Source: Prochilodus magdalenae
Lineage: Eukaryota; Chordata; Actinopteri; Characiformes; Prochilodontidae
Reading direction: 5' to 3'
Assembly: GCA_024036415.1 (NCBI GenBank)
Contig: JAMWET010006776.1
Coordinates: 134,501 to 198,500, forward strand
DNA length: 64,000 nucleotides
The first letter of the stretch is position 1. Every line of letters starts with the position of its first letter. The position numbers were made by a program, and so were the translations under genes. Under the pieces are notes generated by a model, which saw only the letters and a program-made list of their open reading frames with translations, ran no database searches and had not been told where the DNA came from. Positions 1 to 12,905 of this stretch are shown here, one piece after another.

Positions 1-206
1 GTACCACAGAGAGTACGTTACCTGGAACGGGAATATTCCTGACGTGGCTGTTGGAAGTTGGTGTGGGAGAACTTCATTCCATGTCAAAACAACAAACAGA
101 ATCCAAAAGTTACTTGGAGGGAGCGTATATGAATATACTGTATGAGCATCAGCAGGTGTGTATGTGACAGCACATGGAGATCAGCATCAGGACCAGAATT
201 CCTATA

Positions 207-525
<319 letters not shown>

Positions 526-672
526 AGACGTCCCTCCCCGTCAGCAGTAGCCTGATCCCTTTACCACTCGAGTTTCCTCACTTCAGCTTTTGTTTGTACG
601 TACAGTGTATTGTCAGTGTGCTCTCGAGCCTCAGGGCTTCAGTACGGGAACTGTGCCTGAACAGGCACTCAT

Positions 673-718
<46 letters not shown>

Positions 719-812
719 GCACACACTCTTCTGAAAATACATTTTATGTACTCAGTTTGTTGAAACTACACAGTAAAGAGAAACAATAAAACCTTTTCCA
801 GAAAACTGACAC
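526..812 (+). other. psmc4: psmc4 3' UTR with poly(A) signal
   Basis: The sequence after the psmc4 stop is noncoding. It contains a CA dinucleotide run at about 675-714 and a canonical AATAAA at 785-790. Cleavage is expected 10-30 bases further on. The end of the UTR is inferred from the hexamer only. Confidence 0.7.
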
Positions 813-861
813 GCTTCCTTCGTTGATTATGCTTCAGATGGGAATTCCACTGTTTTTCCTA

Positions 862-1012
862 TATTCCAGAGTGAGAGCGGGTTTGGTGTGAGGTGTAAAC
901 AGAATGGTGGTGAGAGCGGGTTTGGTGTGAGGTGTAAACAGAATGGTGGTGAGAGCGAGTTTGGTGTGAGGTGTAAACAGTATGATGGAGAGAGCGAGTT
1001 TGGTGTTGAGTG
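862..1012 (+). repeat. Short tandem repeat, ~39-bp unit, about four copies
   Basis: The unit contains GAGAGCGGGTTTGGTGTGAG followed by GTGTAAACAGAATGGTGGT. It lies immediately downstream of the psmc4 poly(A) site. The open frame across it is a by-product of the repeat. Confidence 0.8.
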
Positions 1013-4000
1013 TTTTATTCCGGAATATTACAGTGAAACGAATCCAGCATTCCGGATGTTAGGAGTGCAGGCTGCACACTGTCTCTGTTAATGATGGACG
1101 TTCGGTCGCTGATTCCGGTCGTGTACAGGTGATTGGGAGTAATGCCTGCTGGTAGCTCCTCTGGCTTTGTACTGAGCAAATCTGGAGGAGCGAAGGCCCC
1201 GTTGGTGATGGACAGTGGGAAAGAGGAGCTGACCGTGTCTCTCCCTCACTCTCTCTCGCTCCTTTTTCAGATCGGCCCAGGAGTTAAAGCAGCTCAGCCG
1301 CAGGTTGTAGTACTGACTTGAACCACAAGAGGGAGAATGGAGACAGTGAATGTATTACAGGGTGAAGGATTTTCAGGTAATAACTGACCATAGACATACA
1401 TATCAGTCCAGTATATAGATATGTGGGTCCGCTAACTACCGAGCTGATTCTGACGGGTCCGCTAGTGACTGCTCCGACATGGTTCTGACCTTATTCGGAA
1501 CTTTAACCATTTTATTTTGAAGCAGCTACACCAGTGTGTGGAATCAAATCTCTAGCTCACGTCCCCACACTACCCAGCTAACGCTCTGCTTCACCACCGA
1601 GCACTTAACCAGTAGATCGCTCAGCACCACCCCATGTACTGGATACCCGAACAGTGCATCATGGGCACCCTGGTGTGGTAACTGGGTATGATCAAGCTCA
1701 GTTCAGTCATAACATCAGCTCTAGATCCGATCACACTCAAGTGGAATTTCTCAGATTCAACATTAGGAGGAACGTCTGCTGGGTGCCGACTAGCCAGGAT
1801 AAACTGGAAAGGTGATTGGTGATTGGGCAGTTGAAGCTTATTGCTAGCCGGTTGCCAAGGTGTCGAATGGGAATGGGAGTCTATGGGTGGCATGACTAAA
1901 CAGCACATGGAGCAGTGTGGGTCAGTATGGCTGATTAGAGTATGGGGATCTGTCCTGAGTGAGGCAGTAGGGTTTGAATGGGAGTCTAGGGGAGAAGTGA
2001 GGGATGGGAAGGTAAGACAAACATTGGGATCTGGCGCTCGAGCAGAAGCACAGAAGATGGGTGTGTGGTTTTTCACTCCATTTGTTCTTATTGGGGAAAA
2101 ATTCTGAATGTAACCAAGTTTTTATAAAAGCAGTGCAGCTGTAAGCGCACCATTCCTGATCAGACCGGAACGTTTGGAGTTGGAATAATGTGGATATCTT
2201 GAAAATTGCGGGACTAGTTATCTTGACTTGGAAGAAGAAGAAAAATCAGATAACAGTAGTGTTCCACGTTGTGCAGTCGCTAACATGGAAACGTGGCATG
2301 GATGGAAACGCAAGGCTGGAATAAATTTCCCAAACCAGGAGGAGGCTAATGAGGAAGAAGTGGTATTCCATGATATGGGCCCTTGAAAGCAGCCTCAGGC
2401 TGTAGTGCCACCTCTCGCCATAAGAGGGCGCAAAGCGTATTAACGTCAGTGCTGCTTTCTGCCTGGAGGCTTGGCTTCATCTGTTATTGTTTAAGAAGCC
2501 TCTTTTTGTTTAGTTGCCAGCACTTTTCCCAGCATGCCTTATCTGATTTTTCCTGGGGGTGAATCCGGAATACCCAGGAACGCAGTGTCAGCAGAAAGCG
2601 GCTGTAGAACCAGTTCTGGTGCTCCTACCACTCTAATGCATATCATGCCACACTAAACCGTGTCTAATGTCCACCTACAGCCATGCAGGCTGGTGTCTGT
2701 CCTTGACTGGGCAGTTCCCACCTGTTCCCACAGGGTTTCCCCTCAGGCAGGTGGGTGACGACCGGATCAAAGGTGTTTGTGTAGAGGATCCTGGTGGCAG
2801 CGTCGCCGCTCTGAGACAGCTGAGCGAAAACAGACCATAATTCAAAACTGTGAGGCCATTTACAGCCTGGACAGAGAACACGCCACAGAGCTTTCAGCAG
2901 AGCGTCCAGCTTGGCCTGGGGCTTCCAGGGCTGGAGGAGCGGAGGAGCACGCGAAGACGTTCCGGCCGACATGCTACGAACAAACAAACAAACAAACAAA
3001 CAAACAACCATATGTGCAGTACTAGGTCAGAGACCACCTTTCAGGTATTTAATGTCCAATCAAAAACCGTCAATAAACAAACAGCTGTTTCCACAACTGG
3101 AGCTTAAAGGGGAATTCCAATTTTTTCCTAAGATTTCTTAATAGTGTTGTTTCTTAATAGTGTTTGAGAGAGTGGTGGTAATGGGAACCAAGGTTCTCCA
3201 TATCTAGAACACACATGTAGACACTTCATTTAACCAGCCGTGGATCTCTATGTGTCTTCTGAATGTTATATGGAATGTTGATGGGAAAATCTGGAAAACC
3301 TGGAATTAATAAGTTTTGTAAAAGGGACTACAGCGCCCTACAGGATGTGTCCCTCCCCCATGAATGGAGTTCGTGGCTGGAAAATCATAAACACGATCTC
3401 TATTAAATTATATACATATATATTAAATTAATAACTAACAGTTTATACATATGTAATAACAAATTATTCATCTTTTTACTTTATGACACATTAAAGGAAA
3501 TGTCTAAACCTCTAAAACACTGTCGCTGTAACAGATTAGCTGCTTATGGTCCTTTAATGACTCCACTAATAACTGCAGCTCTGGTTGGTTGACTTGTCTT
3601 TGAAGTACAAACATCAACATGATCAAAGGGTTGTTTGATTTTAGGCTTTGATTTAATAAGCACTGCAGCAGTCCTGGTCTGCTCCCAGCCTGATAGTCTG
3701 AAATACCTGTTCCCAGTTTTCCTTATTGGGATCCCACACCTGACAGTAGCAGCTCAGCTCAGCTCAAGCCTGATCGTGTGTTTATATTCGATTCCAAACC
3801 GAATTCTGGGCTCACGTGGGGCGGACGTGGGGAGGTGAGTTTACTCAGGCCCACCAACCAACCCGCACACATCTGATAGCGCTGCCCAACAAACGGAGAC
3901 GAGCAGAAAACTTCACGGTATTGCACGCGCGGGGACAAAGCAACTACATCACTTCCTGTGTACTCAGACCGTTTTAAAACGTGATTCCTGTTTTGGTTTT

Positions 4001-4340
4001 CTTGAGTGACTCGGTTCGTCACGAATCGGCGCTCATGTGAATCGTTTTATTCCATTTCATAGAAGAGAGGAATAATAACGAGCTGGGAAGGAGACTTATG
4101 ACCCGTGCATATACTATTCTATACATGCAGGTATGTAGGTATGCAAAAATGGAATATACAGTGCATTGTGGTTAACAAGTCACAACACTGGAGGAGAGAA
4201 GATAAAAGCTGTTAGTCTATCTGCTTGGGGCGGAATCGCGAACCAACCCTTCAGAAAATGAGAGAGAGTGAAATGAGTGAGGAAGAGAAAAGAAGAAATG
4301 AAAAAATAGCAGAGAGAGACGGAGAAAAAAGAAGAGAAGA
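1013..4340. other. Intergenic region between psmc4 and b4galt3
   Basis: I see no gene here. Short open frames show no recognisable protein. Contents include an AAAC run at about 2983-3005, a degraded copy of dispersed family C near 3166-3310 (the phrase GGGAACCAAGGTTCTCCATA, also seen at 20290), an AT-rich patch near 3400-3470, and a purine-rich stretch at 4255-4350 leading into the putative b4galt3 promoter. Confidence 0.5.
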
Positions 4341-4553
4341 AGGAGAGAATCTTTGACTCGGATCCGAATCACCGCTCGCGTTCAGGGAGCGAGTCAGTTG
4401 AGCGACTCGGCTCACTCTCGAGACTCATTCAGAGTCGCGCGCTGTTAACTGTACATCACTGAAGTCCAGTCAGCGAACAGATGTGGAACCAGAAGGAGGG
4501 CGAGTTCACCTGTTTCCTCCGCAGTACTGGACAGGTAGCCTGGAAATCAGCAG
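4340..4553 (+). promoter_or_regulatory. b4galt3: Putative b4galt3 promoter and noncoding first exon
   Basis: The stretch around 4360-4570 is richer in CpG than its surroundings. It ends in a strong donor, CAG followed by GTAAGCT (exon end 4553). The b4galt3 start codon lies in an exon whose acceptor is at 25091-25092, so at least one upstream noncoding exon is required, and this is the best candidate on the + strand. The transcription start is not determined. The assignment is an inference; the exon could belong to another transcript. Confidence 0.4.
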
Positions 4554-5539
4554 GTAAGCTCGGCCGGCAGGTGTGTACCTGAGTTGTGAACCTTTGTGCT
4601 GTTGGTTTATGTGGCTTTCACAGCCTTAAAGCGAGTGACTGCTGCGCGAGGGCTGTTAGCATGTTCCGCTAGCTGGCTAGGGTAACCTGCTAACCAGGCT
4701 GGGGAATGTCGCAGCCCGCTGCTGACGCTGTTTCTATCAGCTTTTGAGGCGCTGGTGTGGAGGGAAAACTCAGTGGGTCAGACGTTAAGTTGCTCCTAAC
4801 ATGGATTTGGAGGATTTGTTGCAGAGCCGGGGTCGGAGAGCTAACGAACCCCCCTGTTTCTGGTGTTCGGGTCTCTGGGATCCTCAGCTCGGCTCGTTAC
4901 CTCAGAGAGGGCTCTCTCAGTTTGTGGGCGCTAGCTGTTGTTGTTGGCTAATGTGAGTGTTTTAAACCCCGGATTTTGAGATATTGGTCTGGAAAGTGGT
5001 GTGATAGGGAGATAAGGTGCTGTTCTGTCAGACTGGAGGTCTTCCTCGGTGTTTGAAAGTAAGGTTGTCTGTACTAACAGAGCTCACAAACAACAGCTAG
5101 CCACTTTCCTGTGGGAGTAGTTCAGCTGCACCAGCGGCAGCAGTGGCTGAGTGAGTGGGTATCCTACAGAGACATGTGCTAGTTACACCTCTGTGTCTCA
5201 GGAGCAGCTGACAAACTCAAGACTCTATATGGACCAAATAGGATCATATTGCCCTTGTAACGGAAACAGCTTTCTTTTCATAGCACATTCCTCACAGGAA
5301 CTGACTCGAATCAGACACGGGTGCAGTGCAAGCCATGCAGTAACAGGGAACACTGGTTTTAATACAAGTTCAAAAGTAAACAGCAGCCCATTCCTGGGGA
5401 AATCAGCTGGCATTCAAATCTCATCCTTTTGAAATGTAAACAAACTCAGAGGCTCAGTGGTGGAGGTGACGGGTGGCTCCTCGTAGCAGGTTCTTCTCCT
5501 GTGTATCTTAAAGCTTTACTGTAGAATAAAAGTGAAGAC

Positions 5540-5645
5540 ATCAAACTGTAAACTAGCCCTCATGGAATCATACAGTCCACCTTAAACTTCTCATGGAATC
5601 ATACAGTCCACCTTAAAACTTCTCATGGAATCATACAGTCCACCT
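5540..5645 (+). repeat. Three-copy tandem repeat, ~31-bp unit
   Basis: Three near-identical copies of a unit with CATGGAATCATACAGTCCAC. Confidence 0.75.
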
Positions 5646-6779
5646 TTGCCCCCTCCAGAGTGGACCTGTACAGGAGGATGAACCAGCGTTCTCACCCTGC
5701 AGTGGAGCTGATAGAACAAAGGTTTATTACTAAGCAGGTTTGGAGCGATTCTATTGGTCGGTCCATCATGAATATTCACTAACCTGAAAGGAGAACGAGC
5801 TTTTACACTGTGCAGAAAAAGAGATCAAAGTTTTTACACCACTAAATATATATTAGAGGTGGAGATATGGAGGAGTATCATACTGTGTACATCAGGAGTA
5901 GATGTGGTGTATCAGGATATGGACTCTCATCAGGTGGAGCTGTTCAGTGTACGACTGTACAGTCTATAAGACCACCAGCTACACCCAGTTAGAGGGGGTG
6001 TACCTAAACTTTTGACTGGTGGTGTCCATGCGTATGTGCAAAACTCCGAAATGATAATTTCACGGGAGAAGAGAAACAAATGCTTTTCAATGTAAGTCAA
6101 TGGAACCAGACTTCTTACGAGTAGTTTCAGGTCATTTCTTGGGATCCATCTTTAAAAAAAAAAAGTGCACACCATGTAGAAGGCAGTAAATACGTTTTAG
6201 GTAGTTTTATTTGTGTATTTATTTATTTTATAACTGAAATAAAAGAGAAATGGAGATATGAGGTCTTGCTCTGACAGAATAGGATACCTATGAACTGTAA
6301 AACGAGCCCAAATTTTTTCGACGTCCGAAGCACAAATCCTGTAAACTTGACCGTGCGTTTACAGTCCTACATACCTTGATGAATGTGCCGTGTCGAACTG
6401 CTGGAGGACTGCAGTCTTTAAACAGTATCGGCTCCTCCGTATCTCTCCATGTGCTTTATTTTGTTAGGCCAGGTTACACCTCATGGGCGTGTGGAGAGCA
6501 CTAATCTGCCCCCTCAGGGTGTATATCCTGCGCTCAGGGTTTATATCCTGCGCTCAGGCGGTTGTATATGAGCTGCCTGTTGGTACGTAATGTGTCTCGC
6601 TATGACAGCGTCGTGTCTCGTCGTTCGTCAGGGAAACATTTTACGTTGTTCTTATTCATGGTGAAACTTCTCTCTGCTGATTTCAGCCCGAAGCCCTTCG
6701 GCACAGGCAGGCGGACTGACCAGTTCGGTAAGAGATTAACATAGGAATGGGCAAGAGAGGCAGAGAGCTGAGGGGGTAA

Positions 6780-7815
6780 AAAAGGAAGGAGAGAGAGAGA
6801 AGATATGAGAGAGAGAGGATAGACAGTGAAATACATATGAGAGAGAGAGAGAAGAGAGAGATACTTGGGAGAGAGAGATACATAAGGAAGAGAGGAAGGG
6901 TGAGTGAGGGATAAACATACAGGAGAGAGAGAGAGAAGCGAGAGATACTTACAAGAGAGAGAGAGAAAAAGAGATACTGGGGAGAGAGAGAGTGAGTGAG
7001 GGATAAACATACTGGAGAGAGAGAGAGATGCATACAGGAGAAAGAGAGATATACATATGAGAGAGAGTGAAATACATATGAGAGAGAAAGAGAGGATAGA
7101 CAGTGAAATACATATGAGAGAGAGAGGGAAGAGAGAGATACTGGGGAGAGAGAGATACATAAGGGAGAGAGGAAGGGTGAGTGAGGGATAAACATACAGG
7201 AGAGAGAGTGAGAGAGAGAGAGAGAGGGAGGGAGAGAGATACTTACAGGAGAGAGAGAAAAAGAGATACCGGGGAGAGAGAGAGTGAGTGAGGGATAAAC
7301 ATACTGGAGAGAGAGAGAAAGAGAGATGCATACAGGAGAAAGAGAGATATACATATAAGTGAGAGAGAAAGAGAGAGAGAGAGTGTGAAATACATATGAG
7401 AGAGATACATAAGGGAGAGAGGAAGGGTGAGTGAGGGATAAACATACAGGAAAGAGACAGAGAGATACTTACAGGAGATAGAGAGAAAGGGAGAGAGAAA
7501 AAGAGATACTGGGGAGAGAGAGAGAGTGAGTGAGGGATAAACATACTGGAGAGAGAGAGAGATATACATATGAGAGAGAGACACTGATACATATGAGGGA
7601 GAGAGAGGGAAGGGAGAGAGGAAGGGTGAGTGAGGGATAAACATACAGGAGAGAGCGAGAGAAAGGGAGAGAGAAAAAGAGATACCGGGGAGTGAGAGAG
7701 TGAGTGAGGGATAAACATACAGGAGAGAGAGAGAGAGATGCATACAGGAGAGAGATATACCTATGAGAGAGAGACACTGATACATATGAGAGAGAGAGAG
7801 AGAGAGAGAGAGATT
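6780..7815 (+). repeat. 1-kb GA-rich compound microsatellite with embedded longer units
   Basis: This is an almost pure purine tract of (GA)n. Within it a longer phrase, GTGAGTGAGGGATAAACATAC, recurs about every 100-200 bp, along with phrases such as GAGATACTTACAGGAGAGAG and GAAATACATATGAGAGAGA. The array therefore has higher-order structure rather than being a simple dinucleotide run. Minus-strand Ser/Leu-rich open frames across it are artefacts. Confidence 0.9.
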
Positions 7816-7914
7816 ATGAATGGGAGAGGGACAGGAATCGGAGTCGGTTGGCTGCTTGATTGGTTTTCCGCATGGTTGAAGTGATTCTTCATTTGTGTTG
7901 TATATGGTTTTGTG

Positions 7915-8245
7915 TAGCACCAAAGAAAGGGTTCTCCTATTGCATCCATGTCCAGCAATAGAACGATTGTTTTTGTTGTAAAGCAGAACCTTTTTAGTGC
8001 TATACAGAACCTTTTTTAAAAATGTTCTATATAGAACCATATAAAGCACATCTGAAGAACCCTCTCTGAACAGTTCCTCAGATTTGCTGCTTATGGTTCT
8101 ATGTTAATTTTTTTTTTCTTTTTTTGATGTCCAGAATAGAACCGTGCTTGTTGCCACTGGATAGGACCGTTTGCCGCACATTCTCCATCAATCTGAAGAA
8201 CCAATTCACCATGTAAACGGTTCTTTGAGTGTGCGTTGTTCAGAC
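7915..8245. repeat. Degraded dispersed repeat rich in GGTTCT / AGAACC
   Basis: Short phrases such as AGAACC and GGTTCT recur on both strands, including GAAGAACC paired with GGTTCTTT. A similar patch is at 45735-45990. This pattern is typical of old non-autonomous DNA elements in fish, but I cannot delimit termini or assign a superfamily. Confidence 0.35.
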
Positions 8246-9001
8246 CCATCGTCTGTGCTAAACAGCGACTCAAGTGCCATCGTTTAAGAAATGACAGAAC
8301 ACAGAGAGAGAGGGAGAGAGAGAAGGGTGTGGGGTAAGAGAAAGGGGAGTGGTGTTGGCAGTTACTCCCTCCGTCTGATTGGACGATGCTATTAAAATGG
8401 TAATCTTACCACGATTCCTAAAACATACCCCCTTACCTTCCCTCAGGCTTTTTAAACAATTAGACTTAATAATGATCTCGTTTTACTGTGTTTAAATAAA
8501 AAGTAGAATCATTTTCTCGTTTGTCCGGGCCGGTAAACCTCGGCGAATATCAAAAAGGCATTTACCAGGGTAACTACAGCTCTAGGAGGCGTAGGTTCAA
8601 ACTACTGGTGGGCAGCCAGTGCCAGGGTTCTCGCTTTTTGGCGATAAGAGGCCATGAAGGAAGACCATTTAAGATTTGAGGCCCAGTCCTAAATAAAAAC
8701 CTCGTTACCGGTTCTGTTGTTTTCTAGCACAAAGCTTCTCACTAAAACAGCTGGTAATAATTTTATCATCAGAGACTCTTTCAGGATCCTCAATCAAATC
8801 GAGAGGTTCTCTCTTTGTTCCTCCAGCTCCGCTTGATAAGGTGTTTACAGCAGAGTCGAGGGTTTAAAGTGCACCACAGTCTTTTATATAGATAACAGCT
8901 GAACTTCCTTTAAAGACTTAACCTTCCTCCTTCTCTCTTCTTTCCATACTCGCAGCTCGTCCTTTTTAATCAAAGGAGCGCTTGGTGTGTTTCTGTTCCA
9001 G

Positions 9002-9043
9002 CTCCTCCAGATAACACTGCTTCTCTGAAGGAAACCTGGGCCG
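9002..9043 (+). other. Possible alternative 5'-UTR exon of b4galt3
   Basis: A 42-nt segment has an acceptor-like TTCTGTTCCAG upstream and a good donor, CCG followed by GTGAGT. It has no coding signature. This rests on splice motifs alone. Confidence 0.15.
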
Positions 9044-9604
9044 GTGAGTTGGTGCTGCGGGTTCTGATGATACGTGGGGAGAAAGCTTGTCTAGTATTGA
9101 TCATGGTTCAGTAAACTCCGGCCATAGGCTTGTTCAGTTTAAGGTGCTACATCGGTTTTAATTTTCTAAAACCAAACTGAATAAAACTGACCCCTCTGCC
9201 TCCTCACTGGGTGGCAGGTGCCAAACCTCTAAAGGGTCTTTATCTTGTTTGTTCTGGTTCTGGTTCTGTGTGACAGGATTGTTGGGTTAATGTCTTTAAC
9301 TGGTTCATTAGTAGCGTTAAAGTAGTTACACCCCCAGACCACAAACTTGCCATCCTCAGCTATTTTGATTGATCTGTTTCCCTAACCTCTGCACATCAGC
9401 GAGCCCTGTAGCCCATTCTGCTTCTTTTAGGAGGTCTCCAGTTACGCCATGCTGTCAGAGGTGGGGAACCGAGGTGTTGTTTATTGTACATAAATCTCAG
9501 AAGTGCCTCTGTAATGTTTGGGGACCTGTTCTGAACATGCTCCGTGGGGGGAACTGTGTTGCTGGTGTGAGTTTTGTTTTACCCTGTTGATATAAATATA
9601 TAAA

Positions 9605-10295
9605 GTATTGCAGAAAGAAAGAGTAAGTTGGGTAAAAGAGGGGATAGAAAGACTTGAGAGGGAGGATAAGAAAGACAGGGCAAAAGAGATTATTAATGGG
9701 GGAAGAAAGAAGAAAGCAAGAACAGAGAAAAACAAAAGGAGAAGATGGAGGAACAAGGGGAGAGGAAGTTAAGAGAGAGGGAAAGAGGAGAGAAGAAAAA
9801 GAAGTGTATGAGAGAGAGTAGATAAAGTGATGGGCAGAGGGAGAGAGACACAGGAAGAAAAAGGAGGAGAGAAGAAAAAGAAGTGGAAGAGACGGAGTGA
9901 ATAAGGAGAGAATAAAAAGTGAATAGAAAGGAGAGAGAGTAGATAAAAAAAAAAAAAAAAAAAGGAGGGGAGGAGGGAGAGAGACAGCAAGAGAGTAGAT
10001 ACAAAGAGGAGGAGGGAGAGAGACTGTAAGAGAGACAGAGAGAATAGATAAAAAGAGGAGGGAGAGAGACCGTGAGAGAGAGAGAGAGAGTTGATAAAAA
10101 GAGGAGGGCAGGAGGAGGGAGAGAGACTGTGAGAGTAGATACCAAGAGGAGGCGGGAGAGAGACTGTAAGAGAGACAGAGAGAATAGATAAAAAGAGGAG
10201 GGGAGGAGGAGGGAGAGAGTCTGAAAACAGGTTGCGAAAGAAAGAAGGGGAGGGGTAAAGAGAGGAGGAGATGAGAGTAGAAGAGAGGTCTGTAG
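9605..10295 (+). repeat. Polypurine compound microsatellite
   Basis: This is a GA/GGA-rich tract with recurring phrases such as GAGGAGGGAGAGAGACTGTAAG and GATAAAAAGAGGAGG, and a run of about 19 A at 9945-9963. It encodes nothing. Minus-strand frames give Ser/Leu/Pro low-complexity artefacts. Confidence 0.85.
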
Positions 10296-10335
10296 GTGAG
10301 GAGCTCCTTACAGCACACTGATGTTTAAGACGCCT

Positions 10336-10640
10336 TCAACCACATTCATGGTGGAGGGATACATGGTGGAGGGATACATGGTGGAGGGATACATGGTGGA
10401 GGGATACATGGTGGAGGGATACATGGTGGAGGGATACATGGTGGAGGGATACATGCTGGAGGGCTACATGCTGGAGGGATACATGCTGGAGGGATACATG
10501 CTGGAGGGATACATGGTGGAGGGATACATGGTGGAGGGATACATGGTGGAGGGATACATGGTGGAGGGCGCTGTGAGGCCAAAAATAGTCCCTAAAAATA
10601 ATTTTTCCAGATTTTCCCATCATCAGCATTCCAGAATGGT
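10336..10640 (+). repeat. 15-bp minisatellite nested in a family C dispersed repeat
   Basis: About 15 consecutive 15-bp units (ATGGTGGAGGGATAC, with a block of ATGCTGG variants in the middle) span about 10348-10567. The flanks, CATTCATGGTGGAGG on the left and GAGGGCGCTGTGAGG on the right, followed by a bit of AATAGTCC, TTTCCAGATTTTC and CATCATCA, match the single-copy family C repeat at 34015-34115 and 48093-48145. There one unit is followed directly by the CAGGGCGCTGTGAGG phrase. The array is therefore a local expansion of one TE-internal word. Confidence 0.9.
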
Positions 10641-11346
10641 GCTTTTTCCTAATTAAGCACCCAGGGATCTGCCTGTGTGGGCTCAGTAGGTCTGTTAACT
10701 GCCCTTCACCCCTTTCATGAGGAGCAGGGGGATCTCGACTCCTCCCAGGTGGAGGTGATTACTCGACCGGTCTTTCCCCCGCTGGGTCTGGCTGATGCCA
10801 CTCAGAGGGCTGCGTTCTCTTTACAGGCCTTGTTGTTCAGTTCTGCTGACATGTAGCTCAGACGTGATCTCAGACTCGTGCCTCTCGTTCCCAGGGGTGA
10901 TGTGCCGTTAGTGTGATCCTGTGTCCTGAGACGGCCCCAGCGCGCCCAGCCCCTGACCACACGCCGGTGTTTCCCTCGTTTTGTGAGCGGCTGTCGGACG
11001 TGTGGGAAAGTGGCTGTGTTGACGCAGTTCTGAGAAGAGGCGGAACACAAACACTGGGGTGGTGTGAACGGCCTTGAGACGGCTTAGACTCAGGGATAGA
11101 TACCGAGCTCGGCACGTACAGTGAGGAGAGGACCTGTCTGTTTGTGTGAACGTGAGCTGGCTGTGAGGGCGGGCGATGCTGTAAGGTACCTAGCTGTCGG
11201 AAAGCATGACCCACTGTTTGTCCGGGTAGTTCCTTACTTCAAAACACTATAGAGCATTATACACACAGCCATCCACCGTTCCCTCCCAGTACAGCGAGTC
11301 CGACACGAGATGTGTACCGTCATATCGGCTCTAACACAGTACCAGG

Positions 11347-11393
<47 letters not shown>
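11347..11393 (+). repeat. (GT)n microsatellite
   Basis: An uninterrupted run of about 20 GT dinucleotides, followed by degenerate GT-rich sequence to about 11440. Confidence 0.95.
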
Positions 11394-12175
11394 ACGTTCA
11401 TGCGTGTGCATGTGAATATTTGTATGCATGCGTGTGTTTAGTACCAAACTTCCCAAATGTGATTTCTAAAAAAAAAAATAAACTTGTAAATTAAAATAAC
11501 AAATTAAATTGAAAGGTAAATTTATTTGTGGACATAAGAAAGCCCCTTTTAAAACACAAGACAAAGCAATGTGTTTTTATTTATTTATTTATGAATGTTT
11601 TATTTATAGTAATGTATTAATGTATTTATTAATTAGTCTGTTAATCAATTTTATTATTTTCTGTTCTCGTTAAAAAAACAGAACATGCAGTCTCACCTGG
11701 AACCTCGACGGAGGTAATACCAACAAAAATGGTACCGGGTTTTTCACATAGAGAACCAACAAAGGCAAGCAGAGTTGAGCTGGTTCCGTGAGGTGGGAAC
11801 CATGCAGCGGGTCAGCGTTCTACAAGTGCCATATACACTATGTTGAGAAATGCGTACTGAGTGTCACATGACTATCGCAGTAGTGATGTATACTGTCCTG
11901 TTCCTCAGGCCTGTGCTCCTGAATAAGACCCCTCACGTGCCTCTGATCAAATGTGGGGTGATTTGCCCGTAAGCTGTTTCATTAGCAGAGAATATAAAGT
12001 CAGGTCTTTGAGCTCCTCGTGCGGCTCTGAGAACTCATGTCTGTCCTCTATTGGCTGGGTGCAGAGATTACTTGGTTCCTGGGTTCTATGCAAATATAGG
12101 TAAATGCTGTGGTACACTATTACTTCTTCATATTAACAGCCTGCCGACAGATCAGAGATACTGCCTGTTGGGTGT

Positions 12176-12905
12176 ACAGGGGGAGCTATCTTCATGGTGT
12201 ACTGGAGGTACCCGGATGGTGTTCTAGTGTACAGGGGTGCTAGCTTCATGGTGTACTGGAGATATCTGGATGGTGTTCTACTCCAGTCAGAGGTTGTAGT
12301 GTACAGGTGGAGCTATCTTCATGGTGTACTGGAGATACTCAGATGGTGTTCTACTCCAGTCAGAGGTTCTAGCGTACAGGTGGAGGTATCTTCACGGTGT
12401 ACTGGAGATACCCGGATGGTGTTCTAGTGTACAGGGGTGCTAGCTTCATGGTGTACTGGAGATACCCGGATGGTGTTCTACTCCAGTCAGAGGTTCTAGT
12501 GTACAGGTGGAGCTATCTTCACGGTGTACTGGAGATACCCGGATGGTGTTCTAGTGTACAGGGGTGCTAGCTTCATGGTGTACTGGAGATATCTGGATGG
12601 TGTTCTACTCCAGTCAGAGGTTCTAGTGTACAGGTGGAGCTATCTTCATGGTGTACTGGAGATACTCAGATGGTGTTCTACTCCAGTCAGAGGTTCTAGT
12701 GTACAGGGGTGCTAGCTTCATGGTGTACTGTAGAGACCCGGATGGTGTTCTACTCCAGTCAGAGGTTCTAGTGTACAGGTGGAGCTGTCTTCATGGTGTA
12801 CTGTAGAGACCCGGATGGTGTTCTACTCCAGTCAGAGGTTCTAGTGTACAGGTGGAGCTATCTTCATGGTGTACTGGAGATCCCCGGATGGTGTTCTACT
12901 CCATG
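12176..12905 (+). repeat. Minisatellite with alternating long (~73 bp) and short units
   Basis: The unit begins GTGTACAGGTGGAGCTATCT, continues through TTCATGGTGTACTGGAGATA and CCCGGATGGTGTTCTA, and usually ends CTCCAGTCAGAGGTTCTA. Some copies lack the last block and carry GGGGTGCTAGC in place of GGTGGAGCTATC, so two unit types are interspersed. Open frames through it have no protein relatives that I recognise. Confidence 0.9.

Noticed and set aside
1621..2076. 151-codon minus-strand open frame in the psmc4-b4galt3 interval
   Set aside because: It has no similarity to any protein I recognise and lies in intergenic sequence; a + strand frame overlaps it.
6600..8049. Overlapping Ser/Leu/Pro-rich minus-strand open frames
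   Set aside because: All are translations of GA-rich microsatellite in different frames, with no conserved protein.
9497..10318. 273-codon minus-strand frame rich in Ser, Leu and Phe
   Set aside because: It is a translation of the polypurine tract at 9605-10295.
10321..10656. Open frame repeating MVEGY
   Set aside because: It is a 15-bp minisatellite within a dispersed repeat; both strands and several frames are open for the same reason.
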